Assembly (NCBI RefSeq): GCF_021560175.1
Contig: NZ_CP091110.1
Location: 920,001-984,000, forward strand
DNA from: Neobacillus drentensis
GTDB taxonomy: Bacteria; Bacillota; Bacilli; Bacillales; Cytobacillaceae
DNA length: 64,000 nt
Direction of reading: 5' to 3'
Positions 41,628 through 50,196 of this stretch are shown in pieces; positions within the stretch are counted from its first letter, which is position 1, and each line of letters starts with the position of its first letter. Both the position numbers and the translations under genes were made by a program. A model generated the notes under the pieces. It saw only the letters and a list, made by a program, of their open reading frames with translations. It made no database searches and had not been told where the DNA came from.

Positions 41628-41762
41628 GTGGGAAGACAGAAACTTGGTAACGCCAATGCCCAGCGTAATAATAATCGTAAAAAGGGTATGAAGGATAGTG
41701 CAGAGTTAGTGGAATTTACAACCGGAGAAGAATTAAAACGGAACCGTCCGAATAGCAAATAA
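41628..41762 (+). CDS. Small basic hydrophilic protein (44 aa)
   Basis: GTG at 41628 follows AAAGGAGATGG by four bases. The product of 44 residues is Asn/Arg/Lys-rich at the start (GNANAQRNNNRKKG) and polar throughout. Composition resembles small spore-associated proteins of Bacillus, but I do not recognise a family. A strong terminator follows at once. Confidence 0.65.
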   Translation: MGRQKLGNANAQRNNNRKKGMKDSAELVEFTTGEELKRNRPNSK

Positions 41763-41767
41763 ATAAG

Positions 41768-41805
41768 AAAAAACGCCTCCTCCGGACGGAAGGAGGCGTT
41801 TTTGG
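41768..41805. terminator. Bidirectional terminator
   Basis: AAAAACGCCTCCT pairs with AGGAGGCGTTTTT around CCGGACGGA, between the small gene and the convergent yhfW. Confidence 0.9.
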
Positions 41806-41830
41806 ATGTTGAGTGATGACGCTAATGAAT

Positions 41831-43363
41831 TTATTCTCCTTGAAGCAGTTCTAACGGCTTTTTAGTTGGACCCTCAATCACATCGCCAGCGTACGAATAG
41901 CGGGAGCCGTGACATGGGCAGTCCCAAGACTTTTCGGCACGATTCCATTCACATTCACAGCCAAGATGGGTACAAGTGGTGTCAACAATATAGAGTTTTC
42001 CCTGGTCATCCTTATAGGCACCCGCTCTTTTTCCACGGTACGTAACAACCGAACCTTCACCTGTCTGTAAATCTTCCGGCACCTTTTCAACAACTTCAAG
42101 CTTACCCTTAAGTAAGTGTTTGGCCACATCAACATTCGTTGAAATTACTTCCTTTAAAGCGGGATCGGCGTGAAAGCGTGATGGACTATATAACGCTGCA
42201 TATCGACTCGTACCGCTGATAATATAATCTTTTAAAATATGCCCAGCCAGAATCCCCGTGGTCATTCCCCATTTTTTATAACCGGTGGCTATTAAAACAT
42301 TTTTTCGGTCCTCCGTATAAGGGCCGATGTAAGGCATTTTATCCAAGGTCACATTATCTTGAGCAGACCAGCGGTATTGGTATTCCTTTATGCCAAAAAC
42401 TTCTTCGGTAAAGGCCTGCAGCTCGTCAAAGTGCTTTAACGTATCAACGCCCTGACCCGTTTTGTGGTTTTCACCGCCAATAATTAACAAATTCTCTCCA
42501 TTATCCAGAGGGGTATACCGAATCGAACGGGTGGGGCTGTCAGCGCTGATGTACATGCCGCCAGGGTATTCTTGCTTCGTTTTGACCCCGATAGCGTATG
42601 AACGATCAGCATACATCCTTGCAAAATAAAGTCCTGGCTTATCATAAAAAGGAAAATGCGAAGCAATAATTACCTGTTTAGCTGTCACTTTTTGGCCATT
42701 CTTTGTGATCACCTTGGGCTCTGTAAAATCGTCCTCTATATTATCAGCAACGGTATTTTCATAAACAGAACAGCCTGCTTGCACTGCTTCATCCAAAAGG
42801 GCCTTTAAAAATTTTAAGGGATGATACTGAGCCTGATTACTCATCATAAGTGCCATTTTAACAGGAATATTAAATGGAATTGAATCTTTTAAGGCTCCAG
42901 CAATATCAAGATCCTTGTAAGCCTCCCATTCGGTTTTAAGCTTGTCCGCATACTCCTCCGTTGTGGCATATACATAAGCATCCTGCTTACTAAAGTCGCA
43001 TTGAATGCCTTTCTCGTTCACGGTATAATCCACAAATTGAACCGCCATCATCATTGATTCATAATATAATCTAGCCTTTTCTTTTCCAAAATGATTCATA
43101 AACTCATCATAAATAAGGCCGTGCTGAGCCGTTAATTTGGCTGTTGTGTGCCCAGTCGTTCCGTTTAAAATGCCCCCTGCTTCAAGAAGGGCTACCTTTT
43201 TTCCTTCCTTTGTCAGCAGGTAGGCCGCCGTAATACCTGTAATCCCAGCACCCACAATGGCTACATCCACATTAATATCCTGATCTAAAGACTTAAATGC
43301 AGGCAGTTCAATTTCACGCCAATATGTCCGAGGAAACTTTTGGGTGTTTTCAGATGAACTCAT
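41831..43363 (-). CDS. yhfW: FAD-dependent oxidoreductase with C-terminal Rieske domain (YhfW)
   Basis: 510 residues, the same size as B. subtilis YhfW. The N-terminal part is a DAO-type FAD domain (DVAIVGAGITGITAAYLL, about residue 33-50; later VLIATGYKKWGMTTG). The last 90 residues are a Rieske domain with CTHLGCECEW and CPCHGSRYSYAG, both Cys-His pairs present. The substrate is unknown. No partner gene is adjacent. Confidence 0.92.
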   Translation of the reverse strand: MSSSENTQKFPRTYWREIELPAFKSLDQDINVDVAIVGAGITGITAAYLLTKEGKKVALLEAGGILNGTTGHTTAKLTAQHGLIYDEFMNHFGKEKARLYYESMMMAVQFVDYTVNEKGIQCDFSKQDAYVYATTEEYADKLKTEWEAYKDLDIAGALKDSIPFNIPVKMALMMSNQAQYHPLKFLKALLDEAVQAGCSVYENTVADNIEDDFTEPKVITKNGQKVTAKQVIIASHFPFYDKPGLYFARMYADRSYAIGVKTKQEYPGGMYISADSPTRSIRYTPLDNGENLLIIGGENHKTGQGVDTLKHFDELQAFTEEVFGIKEYQYRWSAQDNVTLDKMPYIGPYTEDRKNVLIATGYKKWGMTTGILAGHILKDYIISGTSRYAALYSPSRFHADPALKEVISTNVDVAKHLLKGKLEVVEKVPEDLQTGEGSVVTYRGKRAGAYKDDQGKLYIVDTTCTHLGCECEWNRAEKSWDCPCHGSRYSYAGDVIEGPTKKPLELLQGE

Positions 43364-43450
43364 ATGTATTCCTCCACTTCAAAGTAATCACATGTTTAAT
43401 TTTTCCTAAAAAGAAAAAATCATGTGAAAAAGGATTTTATTTTATTTATT

Positions 43451-43548
43451 GGCTGTGATAAAGGTTATTGTTGATTTTTTAGCATGTTGATTGGAGCGGA
43501 AAGCGAAGCCGCCTGGAGCGGAAATCAACATTCAAGATTAACACAGCC
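43451..43548 (+). repeat. Intergenic repeat family A, internally deleted copy (98 bp)
   Basis: Begins GGCTGTGATAAAGG and ends TTAACACAGCC, terminal inverted repeats of the 185-base element at 49063-49247 in the opposite orientation. Compared with that copy, the central 90 or so bases are absent and the junction lies at a GCGGAA that is repeated at both ends of the missing segment, as expected for slippage or recombination between short direct repeats. Confidence 0.85.
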
Positions 43549-43568
43549 TATTTATATCTAAAAAAGAA

Positions 43569-43590
43569 GACTCGCCTATTAGGCGAGCCC
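43569..43590 (-). terminator. Minus-strand terminator of the 48-residue gene
   Basis: On the minus strand CTCGCCTAATAGGCGAG is followed by TCTTCTTTTTT. Confidence 0.8.
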
Positions 43591-43616
43591 ACAGTTCGTT
43601 AATTTAATGAGAGAAG

Positions 43617-43763
43617 CTACATAGATTCTTGATCAGAATTAATTTTATCAATCCGGTTGGGGTCGTCTGTATCCAGCCCTTGCCGTAAGAAATAAATAAA
43701 AATTCCACCTGCAATGCCAAGACAAAGGACAAAAGCGATGGTCGTAATCCACCAAATTGCCAT
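43617..43763 (-). CDS. Small single-helix membrane protein (48 aa)
   Basis: ATG at 43763 (minus strand) follows AAAGGGGG. The 48 residues start MAIWWITTIAFVLCLGIAGG, one helix, then a charged tail with DTDDPNRIDKIN. It has its own terminator on the minus strand. No family recognised. Confidence 0.7.
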   Translation of the reverse strand: MAIWWITTIAFVLCLGIAGGIFIYFLRQGLDTDDPNRIDKINSDQESM

Positions 43764-43843
43764 TGGAAATCCCCCTTTAGATATGCCTAGCGTAGAAGCT
43801 TATCTAAATATATGCGCAGGGGCTCGTAATTTTTCCACTTGTC

Positions 43844-44230
43844 TTATGTTTTGTTTCTGTCCTTTTTATGAAGCTCGGAGTAGTAATCGACCTTTTTTAT
43901 GTTCACTCCGACAAAGGTTTCGATAATCGATTGGCCGCCTGCTATGGAGAGAATTAAAATAATGACATAGGTGACCTTAGGGAATAGCAAGTAGGCGCCG
44001 CCTAACAAAAAAGCGCTCCATACGCCGGCACACCAATAACATTTTAATAAGTAACCAAACAGTGAGGTAGGAACTTCCTTTGTTGTGGTTCCCTCGCTCG
44101 TTTCTACCTTGACCTTTTTTACAAATGGTCTGCGGATAAATTCGGTGATTTTATCAAAAACAATCAAATGGGTTAATCGGTAACTTGCTAAAATTAGCAT
44201 AATATAAGTCATCCCAGAAATGTCTGCCAC
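43844..44230 (-). CDS. DUF1360 family membrane protein (YngL-like)
   Basis: 128 residues from GTG 44230, which has GGAGG 9 bases upstream. The frame is open further 5', but that part would overlap the divergent LysM gene and has no ribosome site. YIMLILASYRLTHLIVFDKI and the KCYWCAGVWSAF motif identify DUF1360; about three helices. Found in spore formers; function not known. Confidence 0.82.
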   Translation of the reverse strand: MADISGMTYIMLILASYRLTHLIVFDKITEFIRRPFVKKVKVETSEGTTTKEVPTSLFGYLLKCYWCAGVWSAFLLGGAYLLFPKVTYVIILILSIAGGQSIIETFVGVNIKKVDYYSELHKKDRNKT

Positions 44231-44342
44231 TTTTTTAGTCCTCCAAAGACGTTTTGTTATTGTGATTCTTTCAGAAATATTTTTTCGCCGCCTGTATATT
44301 TTGAGCCTGAAATCAAAATTATATATCGAGGAGGCGAATAAA

Positions 44343-44954
44343 ATGAAAAAATCTTTTTGGTTTAGTTTTCTGTTCTTACTATCCCTTTTCTGCATTCCAA
44401 GTGTTTCGTTTGCCCAACAAATCTATACGGTTCAGTCAGGTGACTCACTTTGGAAGATTGCTGTCAGGTATCAAGTTGGAATTAGTGAGATTATTTCAGC
44501 AAACCCGCAATTTAAGAATCCTAACTTGATTTATCCTGGTCAAAAGGTAAACATTCCTGATTTAGGTGGAGTAAAATCAATTGAAAACCAAGTGATTCAA
44601 CTTACAAATCAGGAGCGTGCAAAGAATGGGTTACCTGCCATGACGGCCGATTGGGAACTGTCACGGGTTGCACGCTACAAAGCGATGGACATGAGAGACA
44701 AAAATTATTTTAGTCATACAAGCCCAACGTATGGAAGTCCTTTTACGATGATGAAGAATTTTGGTATTACATATCGCTCTGCAGCGGAAAATATTGCTGC
44801 CGGACAAACGACACCACAATCGGTCGTACAGTCATGGATGAATAGCTCAGGTCACCGTGCCAATATTCTTAGCTCCAACACTAGAATTGGGGTTGGTTAC
44901 GCTAAGGGCGGTTCCTATGGTTATTACTGGGTTCAGATGTTTATATCCAAATAA
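44343..44954 (+). CDS. Secreted LysM-CAP domain protein (YkwD/SafA-like)
   Basis: 203 residues from ATG 44343, which has GAGGAGG upstream. Signal peptide (about 1-24), one LysM domain (YTVQSGDSLWKIAVRYQVG through GQKVNIP, about 27-70) for peptidoglycan binding, then a CAP/SCP domain (about 80-203) with NQERAKNGLPAM, the His of YFSHTSP, AENIA and SWMNSSGHRANIL. In Bacillus such proteins are made during sporulation or in the wall; the exact role is unknown. Confidence 0.9.
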   Translation: MKKSFWFSFLFLLSLFCIPSVSFAQQIYTVQSGDSLWKIAVRYQVGISEIISANPQFKNPNLIYPGQKVNIPDLGGVKSIENQVIQLTNQERAKNGLPAMTADWELSRVARYKAMDMRDKNYFSHTSPTYGSPFTMMKNFGITYRSAAENIAAGQTTPQSVVQSWMNSSGHRANILSSNTRIGVGYAKGGSYGYYWVQMFISK

Positions 44955-44960
44955 TCTAAA

Positions 44961-45009
44961 GAAAAGGTCAGTTTCTTAAAGCTTATGCTTAAGAGGCTGA
45001 CCTTTTCTA
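44961..45009 (+). terminator. Intrinsic terminator of the LysM-CAP gene
   Basis: AGAAAAGGTCAG pairs with CTGACCTTTTCT, with an inner CTTAAAGC/GCTTAAG hairpin. Confidence 0.8.
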
Positions 45010-45107
45010 CGTCTTAAGACCGATACAAAAATCAAGCTTAGGCGCAATTTTAGGAGCAGTGAAAAATAGGTAAGATGAAAGTAAGAAAAGAAAGGAGTGA
45101 AACAAAG

Positions 45108-45455
45108 ATGAAAAAATTTGGTTTACTTTTAGCCGGAGGGATTGCCGCAGTCATCCTTTTGTCAACGATCGGTCCAATGGTAGGATTACTTGTAAGTGTG
45201 GTTCTTCTGTATTTTATCTTTAAGCAATTCTTAAAGACAAAATCGATTGGGGGCCGAATCGGGCTTGGAATAATTGGCTTTATCGTCCTGATGGCATCCC
45301 TTCACAACGCCCCAGCGATTATTGGTGTAGCAGCGGCTTACGTTTTATATCTTGTTTATAAAAAGTGGAATAAAGGGAAGGTCAACAAAATTCACGCAGC
45401 TGATGATCCATTTATTAATTTTGAAAAACAGTGGAACGAATTGAAGAATTACTAA
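45108..45455 (+). CDS. liaI: LiaI-like membrane anchor of the LiaH phage-shock protein
   Basis: 115 residues from ATG 45108, preceded by AAAGGAG. Two to three hydrophobic helices and a charged C-terminal tail (about residues 88-115). LiaI recruits LiaH to the membrane under cell-envelope stress. It heads the lia set (I, H, F, S, R in order). Expression is expected to depend on LiaR; the region 45010-45070 should hold its box but I could not assign one with confidence. Confidence 0.82.
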   Translation: MKKFGLLLAGGIAAVILLSTIGPMVGLLVSVVLLYFIFKQFLKTKSIGGRIGLGIIGFIVLMASLHNAPAIIGVAAAYVLYLVYKKWNKGKVNKIHAADDPFINFEKQWNELKNY

Positions 45456-45468
45456 AAATTTTAAATTA

Positions 45469-45514
45469 AGCGAAGCCGCCTGGAGCGGAAATCAACATTC
45501 AAGATAACACAGCC
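45469..45514 (+). repeat. Intergenic repeat family A, terminal fragment (46 bp)
   Basis: AGCGAAGCCGCCTGGAGCGG through ACACAGCC matches the last 46 bases of the copy at 43451-43548. It lies between liaI and liaH, ending just before the liaH ribosome site. Confidence 0.85.
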
Positions 45515-45538
45515 TAAATTAAAAGGAGAGAATGAACA

Positions 45539-46183
45539 ATGACAAACTTATTTACAAGGATTAAAAATACGATTACTGCAGATCTACATGAGGCGCTCGA
45601 CCAGAAGGAAAATAAAAACCCAATTGCGATGCTGAACCAATATCTTCGCGAATGTGAGCAGGAAACAGAAAAGGTAAGAAAACTGTTAGAGCGTCAATAT
45701 ACTTTAAAGGATGAATTTACGAGGGAATACCATCAGGCGGAGGAGTTAGCCAATAAAAGAAAGCACCAAGCAGACATTGCTTCAAAAGCGGGGGAAACAG
45801 AACTAGCCCACTTTGCCTCGTCAGAATATCAGCAATATCAAGACAGGTCAAACCGCATTAAGGCATCACTTGACCAAGTCACTGGACAGCTCGGGGATTT
45901 AGAAAGAAAATATGAAGAAATGAAGCATAAATTAAAAGACATGCATTTGCGCCGGATGGAATTAATGGGCCGTGAGAATGTAACCCGGGCAAACCTAAGA
46001 ATGAACCAAGTGCTTGATGCCCATACTTATTCCGATCAATCTTACTCAAAATTTAAGGAAATTGAAAACTATCTCGACCGACTCGAACATCAAGTTAACA
46101 GCTCTTATTACCGCAATACGATCGATACGAGGATTGCCCAAATAGAAAAAGAAATGAAATTAGAAGAAAGCAAGTCCATTTAA
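45539..46183 (+). CDS. liaH: LiaH, PspA/IM30 family envelope-stress protein
   Basis: 214 residues, almost entirely coiled coil. The N-terminal helix MTNLFTRIKNTITADLHEAL matches the PspA start, then long heptad-rich helices (KVRKLLERQYTLKDEF, LGDLERKYEEMKHKLKDMHL). LiaH forms large rings that protect the membrane from antibiotics such as bacitracin or daptomycin. AAAAGGAGAG precedes the ATG. Confidence 0.93.
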   Translation: MTNLFTRIKNTITADLHEALDQKENKNPIAMLNQYLRECEQETEKVRKLLERQYTLKDEFTREYHQAEELANKRKHQADIASKAGETELAHFASSEYQQYQDRSNRIKASLDQVTGQLGDLERKYEEMKHKLKDMHLRRMELMGRENVTRANLRMNQVLDAHTYSDQSYSKFKEIENYLDRLEHQVNSSYYRNTIDTRIAQIEKEMKLEESKSI

Positions 46184-46207
46184 TCAAAAAAATGGTATTC
46201 TATAAAA

Positions 46208-46449
46208 GAAAGCGGAAGCGCCTTGTTCAGCCCCGACAAGCACAAGACGAGCCGGCCGAAAGGTTGCTTTTTAACCTTTTGGGCGGATTGTCCTAATGGT
46301 GGAGGCGACTGCTCTGGGACGAAGGCATAAGACGGCCCATGCAAGAAGGCGTTTTTGGCCTTCTTCAGGGGATGGCTTATGACTTGAGTCCCAAGGAGCC
46401 GAAACTGAATAAGCTTGTGACCTCGAGGGGCTAGGCGCTGGAGCTGGAC
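46208..46449 (+). repeat. Intergenic repeat family B, full-size copy (about 240 bp)
   Basis: Begins AAAGCGGAAGCGCCTTGTTC and ends TAGGCGCTGGAGCTGGAC. It is GC-rich, unlike the flanks, and packed with inverted repeats (AAAGGTTGC/TTTAACCTTTT, AAGAAGGC/GCCTTCTT, CTTGGGACTC). It occupies the liaH-liaF gap where B. subtilis has liaG. Long open frames in it on both strands are by-products of composition. Confidence 0.85.
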
Positions 46450-46453
46450 TAAG

Positions 46454-46520
46454 AAAAGCGGAAGCGCCCGTTTAGCAAAGTACGCTGAAGCTGGACAATA
46501 TTCAAAGCAAAGCGGAAGCA
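46454..46520 (+). repeat. Intergenic repeat family B, short fragments
   Basis: AAAAGCGGAAGCGCC at 46454 through GCTGAAGCTGGAC (to 46495) repeats the two ends of the preceding element with most of the middle gone; AAAGCGGAAGC occurs a third time near 46509. Confidence 0.75.
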
Positions 46521-46612
46521 TTTTCTAGAGAGAGAAGTGCTGGTCGGTAAAAGGCGTAGTGAAACTGCGCCTTTTACCTGTAAAAATCCTGCATAAAAAG
46601 GGAGGGTAGCCA

Positions 46613-47347
46613 ATGTTTAAAAATACAAAAAGTGATTATCTTAGCTGGCTGGTTATCATCGGGATTGTCATTCTGCTCTTAGAGATTCTATTTTTTAACA
46701 GAGGGCTGATATTCTCTCTTTTTATTGCAGGCGGAATGATGTATTTAGGCCGCAGAAAAGCTGGTAAAAAGCTAGGGAAAGTTCTCTTTATTATGGGGAT
46801 CATTTTCTTTATTTTAAGCATCATCAATATGATGACGTTTAAGTTTTTATTATTAGCCATACTATTGCACTTTTTCATTCAATTTATAAATTCAAAGAAG
46901 CATGCTAGAAAAATAGTACCTGATATCGGTCCTGCAGAACCAGCACAATCCGAAGAGACGTTGATTAGTTCGGAACCATTGTTCAGTAATATTCTCGTTG
47001 GACAGCAAAAAACGCCTCAAGGTGTTTACGAGTGGGATGATGTGAACATTCAAACAGGGATTGGCGATACCGTTATTGACCTTAGTTATACGATGCTTCC
47101 AAAGGGAGAAGCCGTTATTTTTATCCGCAATATCATTGGAAATATCCATATCCTTGTTCCATACGAAATGGAAGTAAGTATTCACCATTCTGGTGTCGTG
47201 GGTTCGGCTAGAGTATTTGGCAATGGCAGAGATAAAATATTCAATCAAGTTTTTCGCCTAAAAACTTCTGGCTATGAAACTGCTGAGACTAAGGTGAAAA
47301 TCGTTACCTCGCTTGTGGTCGGGAATCTAGAGGTGAGCCGGATATGA
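46613..47347 (+). CDS. liaF: LiaF, negative regulator of LiaRS
   Basis: 244 residues: four hydrophobic helices (about 10-90), a linker, and the C-terminal beta-rich DUF2154 domain (about 125-244, with GIGDTVIDLSYTMLPKGEA). LiaF keeps the LiaS kinase inactive until envelope stress. GGGAGG precedes the ATG. The end overlaps liaS by 4 bases. Confidence 0.92.
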   Translation: MFKNTKSDYLSWLVIIGIVILLLEILFFNRGLIFSLFIAGGMMYLGRRKAGKKLGKVLFIMGIIFFILSIINMMTFKFLLLAILLHFFIQFINSKKHARKIVPDIGPAEPAQSEETLISSEPLFSNILVGQQKTPQGVYEWDDVNIQTGIGDTVIDLSYTMLPKGEAVIFIRNIIGNIHILVPYEMEVSIHHSGVVGSARVFGNGRDKIFNQVFRLKTSGYETAETKVKIVTSLVVGNLEVSRI

Positions 47348-48393
47348 GTTCAACCCAGCGGCAAATGATCTGGCATATATCGTTTTGCTTTCTTATCGCG
47401 TTAGTCATTGGAGCGGTTTTAATTTATGTATTTCCATTGGGAAACTGGTCGGAGTTATGGTCGAGACAATTCATGAATATACCGATTGTCATTTTTGTTC
47501 CTGTCTTTAGTATTGCAATCGGAATATTTTTAGGCGGGTTTTCAGGCCTTTTTTGGCGTAAACAATTACTAGCAGTTGAACATTCATTGCATCAGCTGGA
47601 AGAAGGAAGACAAATCGAAGTGCCAGAGAAGCCCGCTGTTTCAGAAATCCAAGCCATTGCTAAAAGAATTGAGAACGTTGGAAGGCAAATGTCTGAGCAG
47701 GCAAAATTGTCACAGCGGCTAGCTACTGAAAAGGTAGAGGGTCAAGAAGAAAGAATTCAGCAAATCATTGAACAGGAGCGGAATCGTCTTGCCCGAGAAT
47801 TACATGATTCCGTCAGCCAGCAATTATTTGCCGCCTCGATGATGATGTCCGCCATCAACGAAACAAAAGACCAATCTGAAGATGACCGGGAAGCGAAGCA
47901 ATTAAAGCTCGTTGAGGAAATGATTCATCAATCACAATTAGAGATGCGGGCACTTTTATTACATTTACGCCCGGCTGCGTTAAAGAATAAATCGCTTCAA
48001 GAAGGAATTGAGGAGCTGTTAATCGAACTATCTCAAAAGGTGACAATGGATATTAAATGGAAGGTCGAGAATTTCCCCTTAGATAAAGGAGTAGAAGATC
48101 ATCTGTTTCGAATCCTGCAGGAGTCTGTTTCCAATACCCTTAGGCACTCAAAAGCCAGTAAATTTGAGGTTTTATTAGTAAAACGGGATGACCTTGTTAT
48201 TCTTAGGATTGTAGATGATGGAATCGGCTTCGAAGTGAATGAAATGAAAGCTGGATCCTATGGCATGCAGAATATGCACGAACGGGCAGTCGAAATAGGC
48301 GGCACACTGAAAGTGGTTAGTGTTAAAAATAAAGGAACAAGGCTGGAAGTGAAGGTTCCGGTGATTATTAATGGAGATGGTGTGAATGATTAG
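47344..48393 (+). CDS. liaS: LiaS, envelope-stress sensor histidine kinase
   Basis: 349 residues: two helices with a short external loop (about 12-75), a HAMP-like linker, a HisKA_3 domain with [20 protein letters not shown] (His about residue 155) and an HATPase domain. This intramembrane-sensing kinase phosphorylates LiaR. The gene overlaps both neighbours (4 bases with liaF, 8 with liaR). Confidence 0.93.
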   Translation: MSSTQRQMIWHISFCFLIALVIGAVLIYVFPLGNWSELWSRQFMNIPIVIFVPVFSIAIGIFLGGFSGLFWRKQLLAVEHSLHQLEEGRQIEVPEKPAVSEIQAIAKRIENVGRQMSEQAKLSQRLATEKVEGQEERIQQIIEQERNRLARELHDSVSQQLFAASMMMSAINETKDQSEDDREAKQLKLVEEMIHQSQLEMRALLLHLRPAALKNKSLQEGIEELLIELSQKVTMDIKWKVENFPLDKGVEDHLFRILQESVSNTLRHSKASKFEVLLVKRDDLVILRIVDDGIGFEVNEMKAGSYGMQNMHERAVEIGGTLKVVSVKNKGTRLEVKVPVIINGDGVND

Positions 48394-49018
48394 AGTAGTG
48401 TTTGTCGACGACCATGAGATGGTAAGAATCGGAGTTTCTTCTTACCTTTCAGCTCAGCCGGACATTGAAGTGGTAGGTGAAGCTGATAATGGCAAAAAAG
48501 GGGTAGAACTCGCATTGTCCCTTCGCCCTGATATTATTTTAATGGACCTTGTTATGAAGGAAATGGATGGAATTGAAGCAACCCGGCAAATCATTGAACA
48601 ATGGCCGGAGGCTAAGGTTATTATCGTGACAAGCTTTTTGGATGATGAAAAGGTTTATCCTGCGCTTGAAGCCGGGGCGACCAGTTATATGCTGAAGACC
48701 TCTAAGGCCAGCGAAATTGCAAACGCTGTCCGTGCTACCTATCATGGACAATCGGTCCTTGAGCCTGAAGTGACTGGAAAAATGATGGTCAAAATGCGTC
48801 AAAAAACTACTCATCTTCCACATGAAGAACTAACGACCCGGGAACTGGAAATCCTCCTGTTAATGGCTGAGGGGAAAACGAATCAGGATATTGCAGATGA
48901 ATTATATATTGCCCTGAAAACAGTAAAAACACATGTCAGCAATATCTTAAGCAAACTAAATGTCCAGGATCGTACCCAAGCGGTTATCTATGCTTTTAAG
49001 CATTCCTTAATTAAATAA
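48386..49018 (+). CDS. liaR: LiaR, NarL-family response regulator
   Basis: 210 residues. Receiver with VDDHEMVR and the Asp in [13 protein letters not shown] (about residue 54), then the LuxR-type helix-turn-helix with [20 protein letters not shown]. It activates liaIH under cell-envelope stress. Followed by an intrinsic terminator. Confidence 0.94.
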   Translation: MIRVVFVDDHEMVRIGVSSYLSAQPDIEVVGEADNGKKGVELALSLRPDIILMDLVMKEMDGIEATRQIIEQWPEAKVIIVTSFLDDEKVYPALEAGATSYMLKTSKASEIANAVRATYHGQSVLEPEVTGKMMVKMRQKTTHLPHEELTTRELEILLLMAEGKTNQDIADELYIALKTVKTHVSNILSKLNVQDRTQAVIYAFKHSLIK

Positions 49019-49024
49019 ACGATC

Positions 49025-49056
49025 AAACCTCCTAACAGTTGATGGGAGGTTTTTTA
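49025..49056 (+). terminator. Intrinsic terminator of the lia operon
   Basis: AACCTCC at 49026-49032 pairs with GGGAGGTT at 49044-49051 and runs into TTTT. Confidence 0.85.
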
Positions 49057-49062
49057 ATTTTT

Positions 49063-49247
49063 GGCTGTGTTAATCTTGAATGTTGATTTCCGCTCCAGGC
49101 GGCTTCGCTTTCCGCGGGCGTGCCGGGGAGCCTCCTCGGCGCTAAAGCGCCTGTGGGGTCTCCCCAGCCCCGTACTCCCGCAGGAGTCTTCGCCGCCTTC
49201 CGCTCCAATCAACGTGCTAAAAATCAACTACATCCTTTAACACAGCC
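49063..49247 (-). repeat. Intergenic repeat family A, full-size copy (185 bp)
   Basis: Starts GGCTGTGTTAATCTTGAATG and ends TTTAACACAGCC, giving terminal inverted repeats of about 12 bases. The GC-rich middle holds nested hairpins (GCCGGGGAGCC..., GGCGCTAAAGCGCC, GGGGTCTCCCCA). No open frame or transposase. It is the parent form of the copies at 43451 and 45469, in opposite orientation. Confidence 0.85.
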
Positions 49248-49298
49248 TAATTTTTAAAAAAATGATTGAAAATAGTTCTCATTTACTGTTATTATAAT

Positions 49299-49317
49299 AA
49301 TAATGAAAATCATTCTC
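49299..49317 (+). promoter_or_regulatory. Fur box upstream of efeO
   Basis: AATAATGAAAATCATTCTC agrees with the 19-base Fur consensus at 15 positions. It lies just downstream of a TATAAT at 49293-49298 and 30 bases before the efeO start. Confidence 0.75.
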
Positions 49318-49347
49318 ACTACTATTCTATTTGGAGGAAATTCATAT

Positions 49348-50196
49348 ATGAAAATACATACATTATCTGGACTTGTTTTATTATCTAGCAGTCTATTATT
49401 TGGCTGTTCCAATTCGGACCAAACCTCGAGCACAGAAAAAGCAAAGAAAACCCAAAACACATCAATGGAATCGTTAAAAGGTGTATCGGCTGAATATCGG
49501 CAATATGCCATTTCCGAGATTGAAGAATTTGTTAAGGCCACAGACGCTTTTACTGCAGCTGTTAAAAACGGCGAAATTGATAAAGCAAAGGAGCTATATG
49601 GACCAGCTCGGATGCACTATGAGCGTGCTGAACCAATCGCTGAAAGTTTTGGTGACCTCGATCCTAAAATTGATGCACGAGAAGGAGATGTTCCCGCTGC
49701 CGAATGGGGCGGATATCACCGGATTGAAAAAGGATTATGGATGGAAAACACAACAAAAGGTTATGAACAAATGGCTGATCAGTTATTGAAAGATGTAAAC
49801 CTGTTACGTGCTAAAGCAGATACAGTAGAAGTGACGCCCGATTTATTAATTACCGGAGCTGTTGACCTTCTAAATGAAGTTTCCACTTCAAAAGTAACCG
49901 GCGAAGAAGACCGCTATTCCCATACAGATCTTTACGACTTTGCGGCAAACGTTGAAGGAGCGGAGAAAATCTATCAGCTGCTTAAACCAGCACTAGAGAA
50001 AAAGGACAAGGAAGTTTCAACAGAGATACAGGCTCGTTTTGATGATGTTTATCGTCTATTAAACCAGCATAAAAAAGGTGATGGCTACAAGCTTTATACA
50101 GAATTGACAGAAGCACAAGTAAAAGAACTTAGCCAGGCCATTGATGCACTAGCAGAACCATTATCACAAATAGGTATCATTACGGAGGCGTCTTAA
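49348..50196 (+). CDS. efeO: EfeO/EfeM iron-uptake lipoprotein
   Basis: 282 residues from ATG 49348, which has GGAGG upstream. Lipoprotein signal with LLFGCSNS lipobox. The mature part is an all-helical EfeM/imelysin-like (M75) domain; AEWGGYHRIEKGLW holds the conserved HxxE-type metal motif. It captures iron outside the membrane for EfeU. First gene of the efeO-efeB-efeU operon under the Fur box. Confidence 0.92.
   Translation: MKIHTLSGLVLLSSSLLFGCSNSDQTSSTEKAKKTQNTSMESLKGVSAEYRQYAISEIEEFVKATDAFTAAVKNGEIDKAKELYGPARMHYERAEPIAESFGDLDPKIDAREGDVPAAEWGGYHRIEKGLWMENTTKGYEQMADQLLKDVNLLRAKADTVEVTPDLLITGAVDLLNEVSTSKVTGEEDRYSHTDLYDFAANVEGAEKIYQLLKPALEKKDKEVSTEIQARFDDVYRLLNQHKKGDGYKLYTELTEAQVKELSQAIDALAEPLSQIGIITEAS

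Noticed and set aside
44231..44395. Longer N-terminus for the DUF1360 protein
   Set aside because: It would overlap the divergent LysM-CAP gene and its ribosome site; GTG 44230 has GGAGG upstream.
46180..46521. A 113-codon minus-strand open frame
   Set aside because: It lies wholly inside the GC-rich repeat elements, has no convincing ribosome site and ends at the liaH stop; composition by-product.
49063..49247. Insertion sequence
   Set aside because: Terminal inverted repeats are present but there is no transposase frame; at most a non-autonomous element.
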